From: Rubrivivax sp.
GTDB lineage: Bacteria; Pseudomonadota; Gammaproteobacteria; Burkholderiales; Burkholderiaceae_C
DNA length: 15,332 bases
Assembly: GCA_020851615.1 (NCBI GenBank)
Contig: JADZCL010000256.1
Location: 1 to 15,332 of the forward strand
Reading direction: 5' to 3'
Position numbers and translations under genes: made by a program. Positions 1 through 5,590 of the stretch are shown here, in pieces. The number at the start of each line of letters is the position of its first letter. The stretch's first letter is position 1. Below the pieces are notes generated by a model, which was given only the letters and a program-made list of their open reading frames with translations, was not told the origin of the DNA and ran no database searches.

Positions 1-303
1 GCCGGCGTCTGGCTCGTCCTGCGCCCTCGCACCTTCCAGGTGCTGATCGGGCTGTCGCTGCTGTCCTACGCGGTCAACCTCTTCATCTTCAGTGTCGGCA
101 GCCTGGCGGTGAACAAGGCCCCCATCGTTCGCATCGGTGCGCTGCCCGACCTCACGCACTACACCGACCCGGTGCCGCAGGCACTGGTGCTGACGGCCAT
201 CGTCATCGGCTTCGCGACCTCGGCGCTCTTCCTGGTCGTGCTGCTGGCGCTGCGCGGCCTGAGCCAGGGCGACCACGTCGACGGCGAAGAGGAATCGCAA
301 TGA
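1..303 (+). CDS. mnhC: Na+/H+ antiporter subunit C (MrpC/MnhC/PhaC), 5' truncated by window edge
   Basis: This is the C-terminal 100 residues of an NuoK-like small membrane subunit of the Mrp-type multisubunit monovalent cation/proton antiporter. The frame is open from the first base, so the true start lies outside the window. Visible are one hydrophobic helix with the family-typical stretch LSLLSYAVNLFIFSVG, the loop with DPVPQALVLTAIVIGFATSA, and a second helix followed by an acidic C-terminus. The phrase DPxPQALVLTAIVIGFA is a strong signature of MrpC, which is homologous to NuoK of complex I. The stop overlaps the start of the next gene by 4 bases (ATGA), placing it in one operon with subunits D to G. 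The A/B subunits are presumably just upstream, outside the window. Confidence 0.93.
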   Translation, partial: AGVWLVLRPRTFQVLIGLSLLSYAVNLFIFSVGSLAVNKAPIVRIGALPDLTHYTDPVPQALVLTAIVIGFATSALFLVVLLALRGLSQGDHVDGEEESQ

Positions 304-1937
304 GCGGGCCCGGCAGCGGCAACGACGCGCTCGTCGTGGCCCCGATCCTGCTGCCGCTGGCCACCGCAGCCGTGATGCTGTTGCTGGGCGAACGCCGGCG
401 GCGCAGCAAGGCCGTGCTCAATGTCGCCTCGGCCACGCTCGGGCTCGCCCTGACGGTGGCGCTGCTGCTGCGCGTGGACGCCGCCGACGCACCCGTGGGC
501 TGGGCGGTCTACCTGACCGGCAACTGGCCCGTGCCCTACGGCATCGCCCTCGTCGCCGACCGCCTGTCGGCGCTGATGGCGGTGCTCGCCGGCAGCGTCG
601 GCCTGGCGGCGCTGCTGTTTGCCATCGCCCGCTGGCAGCATGCGGGCACCTCCTTTCACGTGCTGCTGCAGTTGCAGCTCATGGGTCTCTACGGCGCGTT
701 CCTGACGGCCGACCTCTTCAACCTCTTTGTCTTCTTCGAAGTGCTGCTGGCGGCCAGCTACGGCCTGCTGCTGCACGGCGGCGGCGCCGAGCGCGTTCGT
801 GCAGGGTTGCACTACATCGCGATCAACCTCGTCGCCTCGTTGCTCTTCCTGATCGGCGTGGCCGTGCTCTACGGCGTCACGGGCACGCTCAACATGGCCG
901 ACATCGCGCAGAAGCTGCCGCAGGTGCCAACGACCGACCGCGGCCTGCTGCACGCGGGTGCCGCCATCCTGGCGATGGCCTTCCTGGCCAAGGCCGCCAT
1001 CTGGCCGCTCGGACTGTGGCTGCCGGCCGCCTATGCCGCCGCCAGTGCGCCGGCCGCGGCGCTCTTTGCCATCCTCACCAAAGTGGGTGTCTATGCGCTG
1101 CTGCGCCTGTGGGCGCTGTGCTTTCCGGCGGCCGCAGGAGCCTCCGCCGGTTTTGGCGGCATGGCGCTCGTGCTCGGCGGAATCGCGACCCTGGGCTTCG
1201 GCGCCATCGGCATGCTGGCCGCGCAGCGCCTGGGCCGGCTGGTGGCGTTCAGTGTCATCGCCTCCTCGGGCACCCTGGTGGCGGCATTCGGCTTCGGGGA
1301 CATGGCACTGGCGGCGGCCGCGCTTTTCTACCTGGCCAGTTCAACGCTTGCCGGCTGCGCGCTCTTCCTCCTCGTCGAACTGCTCGAGCGCAATCGTCAG
1401 GTCGAGGTCGGACCGCCGCAGTTCGACGACGGCAACGACGCCTTGCCTGCCTTCTTCGATGCACAGCCCACGGCCGATGCCAATCTCGACGACGACGAGG
1501 AACTGCTCGTGGGACGCGCGATCCCTGGTGCGCTGGCCTTCCTGGGCCTGAGCTTCACGCTGTGTGCAATGGTCGTCGCCGGGCTGCCGCCGCTGTCGGG
1601 CTTCATCGGCAAGCTGGCCATGCTGCAGGCCTTGATGACGCTTGGCTCACCCGCGGCACTGGCCCTGCTGGTGCTGCTGCTGGGTGCCGGCCTGCTTGCG
1701 GCCGTGGCATTCATGCGTGCGGGGATGCGCCACTTCTGGAGCGCCAGCGAGCGTCCCGCGCCACGCCTGCGCATCGTCGAATCGTTGCCAGTGGGCTTGC
1801 TGGTCGCCGCCCTCGTGCTGCTGGCCGTGCATGCCGACGCGGTCCTGCGCTATGCGCGGGCGACGGCACTGGGCCTGCAGAACCCCGCACAGTACATCGA
1901 CACGGTCATGAACACCCGCCCGCGGGCCGCGCCATGA
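300..1937 (+). CDS. mnhD: Na+/H+ antiporter subunit D (MrpD/MnhD/PhaD)
   Basis: A 545-residue polytopic membrane protein of the proton-translocating NuoL/M/N-like antiporter family, and a core ion-path subunit of the Mrp complex in the inner membrane. Family landmarks are visible: a glutamate in the helix LFNLFVFFEVLLAASYGLLLHG (E147), a lysine in MAFLAKAAIWPLGLWLP (K231), and a further lysine in FAILTKVGVYALLR (K261). These correspond to the charged residues along the proton path in MrpD and NuoM. A hydrophilic acidic segment of about 45 residues (around 365-405) precedes the last helices (AGLPPLSGFIGKLAML); it may be a cytoplasmic loop typical of proteobacterial versions. The ATG overlaps the mnhC stop as ATGA and is preceded by an AGAGGA ribosome site about 6 bases upstream. 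The length is normal or slightly long for the family. Confidence 0.96.
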   Translation: MSGPGSGNDALVVAPILLPLATAAVMLLLGERRRRSKAVLNVASATLGLALTVALLLRVDAADAPVGWAVYLTGNWPVPYGIALVADRLSALMAVLAGSVGLAALLFAIARWQHAGTSFHVLLQLQLMGLYGAFLTADLFNLFVFFEVLLAASYGLLLHGGGAERVRAGLHYIAINLVASLLFLIGVAVLYGVTGTLNMADIAQKLPQVPTTDRGLLHAGAAILAMAFLAKAAIWPLGLWLPAAYAAASAPAAALFAILTKVGVYALLRLWALCFPAAAGASAGFGGMALVLGGIATLGFGAIGMLAAQRLGRLVAFSVIASSGTLVAAFGFGDMALAAAALFYLASSTLAGCALFLLVELLERNRQVEVGPPQFDDGNDALPAFFDAQPTADANLDDDEELLVGRAIPGALAFLGLSFTLCAMVVAGLPPLSGFIGKLAMLQALMTLGSPAALALLVLLLGAGLLAAVAFMRAGMRHFWSASERPAPRLRIVESLPVGLLVAALVLLAVHADAVLRYARATALGLQNPAQYIDTVMNTRPRAAP

Positions 1938-2422
1938 AGCGCTGGCTGCCCTCGCCCTGGCTGTCACTGGCACTCTTCGTCGGCTGGCAGTTGCTGGCGC
2001 GCGGGCCAAGTGCCGACCACATCCTCCTGGGCGGCGTGGTGGCGCTGGCGATGCCCTTGCTGACCCAGCGCCTGCGGCCGCGCCCGGGCCCGCTGGCGCG
2101 GCTGCCGCTGCTCGTGCGGCTCATCCTGCGCGTGGGCCTGCATGTGCTCACCTCGTCCGCCGAGGTGGCCTATGGCGTGCTGCGCGCCGGGCGGCACCCG
2201 CCTCGCGGCGCCTTTGCCGACATCCCGCTGGAGTTGCGCGACGAGCACTCGCTGGCCGCCCTGGCGATGATCGTCACCGTCGTGCCCGGCACCGTGTGGT
2301 GCGAGCTCGCACCGGACCGCAGCGTGCTGCGCCTGCACGTCTTCGCGCTTGCCGACGAGGCCGCGTTCGTCACCCAGTTCCGCGCCGACTACGTTCTGCC
2401 GCTGAAGGAGATCTTCGAGTGA
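1934..2422 (+). CDS. mnhE: Na+/H+ antiporter subunit E (MrpE/MnhE/PhaE)
   Basis: A 162-residue membrane subunit of the Mrp antiporter. Two hydrophobic segments lie near the N-terminus (about residues 8-25 and 30-46), then a third containing LILRVGLHVLTSSAEVAYGVLR. A soluble C-terminal part carries the family hallmark AALAMIVTVVPGTVWCEL (about 109-126), equivalent to the conserved TPGT region of MrpE, and ends in the typical FRADYVLPLKEIFE. MrpE has no complex I homologue and is thought to act in assembly or sodium transport of the complex. The start is the ATG in the ATGA overlap with mnhD; there is no strong ribosome site, so translational coupling is likely. The frame extends far upstream inside mnhD, but that part is out-of-frame noise. 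Confidence 0.94.
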   Translation: MKRWLPSPWLSLALFVGWQLLARGPSADHILLGGVVALAMPLLTQRLRPRPGPLARLPLLVRLILRVGLHVLTSSAEVAYGVLRAGRHPPRGAFADIPLELRDEHSLAALAMIVTVVPGTVWCELAPDRSVLRLHVFALADEAAFVTQFRADYVLPLKEIFE

Positions 2423-2697
2423 GCCCCCTGCTTGCCTTGGCGATCGACGCCACGCTGGTGCTGTTCGTGCTCGCCATGGCGCTGGCCCTGCTGCGCGTGG
2501 CGCACGGGCCCAGCGCCCAGGACCGCGTGCTGGCCCTGGACTTCCTCTATGTCGTCGGCATGCTGATGTTGCTCGTGCTGGCGATCCGCGACAACAGTCC
2601 GATGTACTTCGAAGCGGCGTTCCTGATGGTGCTGTTCGGCTTCGTCGGCTCGATGGCGCTGGCCAAGTTCCTGCTGCGCGGCGAGGTCATCGAGTGA
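2419..2697 (+). CDS. mnhF: Na+/H+ antiporter subunit F (MrpF/MnhF/PhaF)
   Basis: A 92-residue subunit with three predicted membrane helices (about residues 5-24, 34-53 and 59-82). The family motif GPSAQDRVLALDFL, with its conserved Asp residues, lies between the first two helices and is followed by MYFEAAFLMVLFGFVGSMALAKFL. MrpF is one of the small subunits needed for a functional Mrp complex; homologues have also been linked to bile-salt or organic-anion efflux. I chose the GTG start because it lies in a GTGA overlap with the mnhE stop and has GGAG about 8 bases upstream. The frame extends further upstream, but only into out-of-frame mnhE sequence without membrane character. Confidence 0.94.
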   Translation: MSPLLALAIDATLVLFVLAMALALLRVAHGPSAQDRVLALDFLYVVGMLMLLVLAIRDNSPMYFEAAFLMVLFGFVGSMALAKFLLRGEVIE

Positions 2698-3044
2698 GCA
2701 CGCCACTCGTGGAGATCGTCGTCGCCGTGCTGCTGCTGGCCAGCGGCGTCGTGGTCCTGCTGGCCGCCAGCGGCCTGGTGCGCCTGGCCGACTTCTTCCA
2801 GCGCCTGCACGCCCCGGCGCTGGCTTCGTCACTGGCGTCGTGGATCGTCACGCTGGCTGCGATCGTGCACTTCAGCAGCCGGGGCGAAGCCCTGGCGCTG
2901 CACACCTGGCTCGTCATCGTCGTGCTCTCGATCACCGCCCCGGTCACGACCATCGTCCTGGCGCGCGCGGCGCTCTTCCGCCGTCGCCAGGTTGGCGACG
3001 CGCTGCCGCCGCCGCTTGGGGCCCGCGCGCGCGATCGCGGCTGA
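2694..3044 (+). CDS. mnhG: Na+/H+ antiporter subunit G (MrpG/MnhG/PhaG)
   Basis: A 116-residue last subunit of the Mrp antiporter, with three membrane helices (about 6-26, 44-61 and 70-92). It carries the diagnostic LVRLADFFQRLHAPALASSLASW (about 26-48), which matches the conserved RLPDFYxRxHA region of MrpG. The start is GTG in a GTGA overlap with the mnhF stop, with GAGG upstream. The C-terminus is Arg-rich and cytoplasmic. The operon ends here: the next gene is on the other strand and its stop lies 37 bases away. No clear hairpin with a T-run is visible in that gap. Confidence 0.94.
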   Translation: MSTPLVEIVVAVLLLASGVVVLLAASGLVRLADFFQRLHAPALASSLASWIVTLAAIVHFSSRGEALALHTWLVIVVLSITAPVTTIVLARAALFRRRQVGDALPPPLGARARDRG

Positions 3045-3081
3045 TGGCTGCAGCACTGCGGCAGGCGGTCTGCGCCAGGCA

Positions 3082-3840
3082 CTAGACGTTCATGCCGCCG
3101 TCCACCATGAGGGTGCTGCCCGTCGTGAAGCTGCTGTCCGCGCTGGCCAGGTAGAGCACCGAGCGGGCGATCTCCTCAGGCCGTGCGTGGCGCGCAAGCG
3201 GGATCATCTCGTCGAAGAAACGCGTGGCATCGCGACCCAGCACGCCCGAGAGGCGGCGTTCCAGATCCTGCTGGAAGCCGTTGTCCACCGGCCCGGGATG
3301 CACGCTGTTGACGCGGATTCCACGTGCGGCCGCTTCCTTGGAGACGCTGCGCATGAGGCCGATCTGTGCATGCTTGGCGGTGATGTAGGCCGACACGCCC
3401 GGGTCGCCACGCTTGCCGGCCACGCTCGAACAGATGACCAGGCTGGCGCCGTCGCGCATCGCCGGCAGCCCGTACTTGCAGGCCAGGAAAGCGCCGCGCA
3501 CGTGCACGGCGATCACGCTGTCGAAGACATCCTCGGGGTAGTCGACCACCGGCGCCATCACGCCGCTGTTGCCCGCGTTGCTGAACAGCACGTCCAGGGG
3601 ACCGAAGCGGGCCACTGCGTCGCGCACGATGCGCTGCCATTCGTCGCTGCGGGTCACGTCGTGCGCAAAGGCCTGTGCCTGGCCCGCAGGCAGTGCCGCC
3701 AGGGCCGCGTCGAGCGCCGCACCGGGCAGGTCGGTCAAGGTCACACGTGCGCCTTCGGCGCAGAACAGCCTGGCGGTTGCCAGGCCGATGCTGCCTGCAC
3801 CGCCAGTGATGAGGGCATGTTGGTGGTCGAGCTTCTTCAT
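3082..3840 (-). CDS. SDR family NAD(P)-dependent oxidoreductase
   Basis: A 252-residue classical short-chain dehydrogenase/reductase. It has the glycine-rich cofactor motif TGGAGSIG (residues 12-19), an aspartate at the end of the second strand (TLTD, D37) that favours NAD(H) over NADP(H), and the DV pair at 61-62. The NAG motif is at 88-90 (SNAGNSG). The catalytic set is Ser in ICSSVAG (138/139), Tyr152 and Lys156 in YITAK, and the C-terminus is the typical MVDGGMNV. The substrate cannot be told from sequence; annotations such as 3-oxoacyl-ACP reductase or cyclopentanol dehydrogenase for such proteins are guesses. It stands alone on the minus strand, converging on the mrp operon and diverging from the YvlD-like gene. 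The ATG is followed by a normal N-terminus and has only a weak ribosome site. Confidence 0.93.
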   Translation of the reverse strand: MKKLDHQHALITGGAGSIGLATARLFCAEGARVTLTDLPGAALDAALAALPAGQAQAFAHDVTRSDEWQRIVRDAVARFGPLDVLFSNAGNSGVMAPVVDYPEDVFDSVIAVHVRGAFLACKYGLPAMRDGASLVICSSVAGKRGDPGVSAYITAKHAQIGLMRSVSKEAAARGIRVNSVHPGPVDNGFQQDLERRLSGVLGRDATRFFDEMIPLARHARPEEIARSVLYLASADSSFTTGSTLMVDGGMNV

Positions 3841-3922
3841 GGGCTACCTGATTCGGGGATGGGATCGTCGGGGCTGTCGCCTGCGCATCATGCCCGACCT
3901 GCGTGCACCACGCAGCGGCTGC

Positions 3923-3928
3923 TAAGCT
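3923..3928 (+). promoter_or_regulatory. possible -10 box of the YvlD-like gene, leaderless arrangement
   Basis: TAAGCT ends 6 bases before the ATG at 3935. A transcript from this box would begin at or next to the start codon. No good -35 element is seen at the proper distance, so this is a weak call based on position and on the same layout at other genes in the window. Confidence 0.3.
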
Positions 3929-3934
3929 CGCGCG

Positions 3935-4279
3935 ATGATGAAGCCCCTCATGCGTTGGCTGCTGCTGGCTGCCGCACTGCTGCTGCTGGACCGCGTGTAC
4001 GACGGCGTCGAGATCGCCGGCTTCGGCACCGCGCTGATCGCGACCTTCGTGCTCGGCCTGCTCAACACGCTGGTGCGCCCGCTGCTGGTGCTGCTCACCT
4101 TCCCGGTGACGCTGCTCACGCTGGGCCTGTTTCTCTTCGTCATCAACGCGCTCATGTTCTGGGCCGCGGCCTCGCTCCTGGACGGCTTCCACGTCGCCGG
4201 CTTCGGTGCCGCGCTGATCGGCTCGCTGCTCTACAGCGCCTGCAGCGTCGTCATCGACGCGGCCGTGGAGCGCATCTAG
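3935..4279 (+). CDS. YvlD/phage_holin_4_2-family small membrane protein
   Basis: A 114-residue protein with four hydrophobic segments (about 6-20, 30-52, 58-80 and 86-108). It shows the family signature LGLLNTLVRPLLVLLTFPVTLLTLGLFLFVINALMFW, followed by GFHVAGFGAALIGSLLYS. This matches the family labelled Phage_holin_4_2 (YvlD of Bacillus), whose members are chromosomal membrane proteins of unknown function; YvlD has been linked to envelope stress. The holin name is historical, and nothing phage-like surrounds the gene. Two ATG codons stand in tandem at 3935 and 3938; the first is used here. The SMUG1 gene starts 4 bases after its stop, so the two are likely co-transcribed. Confidence 0.9.
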   Translation: MMKPLMRWLLLAAALLLLDRVYDGVEIAGFGTALIATFVLGLLNTLVRPLLVLLTFPVTLLTLGLFLFVINALMFWAAASLLDGFHVAGFGAALIGSLLYSACSVVIDAAVERI

Positions 4280-4283
4280 CGCG

Positions 4284-5054
4284 ATGCCCGCAACCGTCTC
4301 GCTGCGCCTGATGCAGGCGGCCGATGAGATGTCGGGCGCGCTGGCCGCGCTGCGTTTTGCGCCCCCCGTTGCGCACGTCTACGACCCGCTGCAGTACGCG
4401 CGCGCGCCCTATGAAGCCTATGTGAGCCGCTTTGGCGCCCACCGCAAGCGCGTGGTGCTGCTGGGCATGAACCCGGGGCCGTTCGGGATGATGCAGACTG
4501 GCGTGCCCTTTGGTGAAGTGAGTGCGGTACGCGACTGGATGGGCATCGTCGAGCCCGTGCAGCGCCCGGTGCACGAGCACCCCAAGCGACCGATCGAAGG
4601 CTTCGCCTGCCGCCGCTCGGAGGTCAGCGGCCGGCGCCTGTGGGGCTGGGCCGGGGAGACCTTCGGTGCCGCAGAGGACTTCTTTCGCGACTGGTTCGTG
4701 CTCAACTACTGCCCGCTGGTCTTCCTCGGCGAGTCTGGGCGCAACCTGACCCCAGACAAGCTGCCGCTGGCCGAGCGCGCGGCGCTGGCTGCGATCTGCG
4801 ACGAGCACCTGGCGCGTTCGCTGCAGGCGCTGCAGCCGCAATGGGCGATCGGCGTGGGCGGCTTTGCGCAGCGCCGCCTGCAGGGGGTGGTCAGCCACAA
4901 CGCCGAGGCGGCCTGGGCACGCACCATCCAGGTCGGACAGATCCTGCACCCGAGCCCGGCCAGTCCTGCTGCCAATCGGGGCTGGGCCGCGGCCGTCGAG
5001 GACACGCTGCGCCCGCTCGGTCTCCTGCCGCCAGGGCACGGCGCCGCAGGCTGA
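4284..5054 (+). CDS. SMUG1-type single-strand-selective uracil-DNA glycosylase
   Basis: A 256-residue base-excision repair enzyme that removes uracil (and in SMUG1 relatives oxidised pyrimidines such as hydroxymethyluracil) from DNA. The hallmark GMNPGPFGMMQTGVPFGEV (about 61-79) nearly equals the human SMUG1 active-site loop, with the catalytic Asn at N63. The second motif HPSPASPAANRGW (222-234) carries the catalytic His222. FVLNYCPLVFLGESGRNLTPDKLP (138-161) supplies the base-recognition Asn141. All active-site positions known for SMUG1 are present, so the enzyme looks functional. The start at ATG 4284 is 4 bases after the previous stop; an alternative ATG is at 4311, before the conserved domain. 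It ends 10 bases from the convergent methyltransferase. Confidence 0.93.
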   Translation: MPATVSLRLMQAADEMSGALAALRFAPPVAHVYDPLQYARAPYEAYVSRFGAHRKRVVLLGMNPGPFGMMQTGVPFGEVSAVRDWMGIVEPVQRPVHEHPKRPIEGFACRRSEVSGRRLWGWAGETFGAAEDFFRDWFVLNYCPLVFLGESGRNLTPDKLPLAERAALAAICDEHLARSLQALQPQWAIGVGGFAQRRLQGVVSHNAEAAWARTIQVGQILHPSPASPAANRGWAAAVEDTLRPLGLLPPGHGAAG

Positions 5055-5064
5055 GACGGCGTCT

Positions 5065-5535
5065 TCAGATCCAGCGCCGCGTCCCCGCGCGGTAGGCGGC
5101 GAAGGCGGCACCGAACTTGTGCTGCAGGATGCGTTCCTCGGGAATGATCTGGAAGCGCGTCACGTAGGCCGCGAAGGCCACGGGTGCGAGCCAGACCAGC
5201 AGCGACTCGATGCGCGTGGCGTAGCCGACCAGCAGCAGCAGCAGGCTGAGGTACATCGGGTTGCGCGTGAACCGAAAGGCTCCGCCCGTCACGAGCGCCC
5301 GGGCGCGCGCCGGGTCGAGCGGGTTGATGGTCGTGCGCGCACGCCAGAGCGCCGCCACAGCCGCCAGCACGACCACGGCGCTCAGTTGCGCCAACGCGAC
5401 CCCCACGTGCATGCGCAGCGGCGTCGGATCGACAACCAGGCCGGCGCCAAGCACATAGGCCTTCATCGCGCCACCGAGCACCGCCGCGACGATGGGCGCG
5501 GGGATCCGGGTCTCCAGGGCATGGGCGGCGGGCAT
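5065..5535 (-). CDS. Isoprenylcysteine carboxylmethyltransferase/PEMT-like integral membrane methyltransferase
   Basis: A 156-residue polytopic membrane protein of the ICMT/phospholipid-methyltransferase-like superfamily. Membrane helices lie near the N-terminus (PAPIVAAVLGGAMKAYVLG), in the middle (VALAQLSAVVVLAAVAALW) and in a C-terminal hairpin. The conserved SAM-binding core reads LVTGGAFRFTRNPMYLSLLLLLVG, followed by the second conserved part IIPEERILQHKFGAAFAAYRAGTRRWI, with the family's RNPMY, EE and Y...RRW(I) residues. The substrate in bacteria is generally unknown. I chose the ATG at 5535 because it places ALETRIPAP at the N-terminus as in relatives; a GTG at 5577 in the same frame would add 14 Ala/Ser-rich residues. 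It lies downstream of the metal ATPase on the same strand and may be co-transcribed. Confidence 0.85.
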   Translation of the reverse strand: MPAAHALETRIPAPIVAAVLGGAMKAYVLGAGLVVDPTPLRMHVGVALAQLSAVVVLAAVAALWRARTTINPLDPARARALVTGGAFRFTRNPMYLSLLLLLVGYATRIESLLVWLAPVAFAAYVTRFQIIPEERILQHKFGAAFAAYRAGTRRWI

Positions 5536-5590
5536 GGCGGCCGCAGATGATACGGAGGCGACGGCCGCGCCGCACACCGGGCGCGCCGCG

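Noticed and set aside
3935..4279. Prophage remnant suggested by the holin-like family name
   Set aside because: The family name is historical; there are no other phage genes, attachment sites or integrase nearby.
2992..4311. A 439-codon plus-strand frame across the dehydrogenase region
   Set aside because: It shadows the SDR gene, which has all catalytic motifs on the minus strand; the composition is arbitrary.
5052..5067. Near-palindrome containing the stop codons of the convergent SMUG1 and PEMT-like genes
   Set aside because: Arms are only about 5 bp with a one-base centre, too tight for a stable RNA hairpin; the symmetry mainly reflects the two stop codons.
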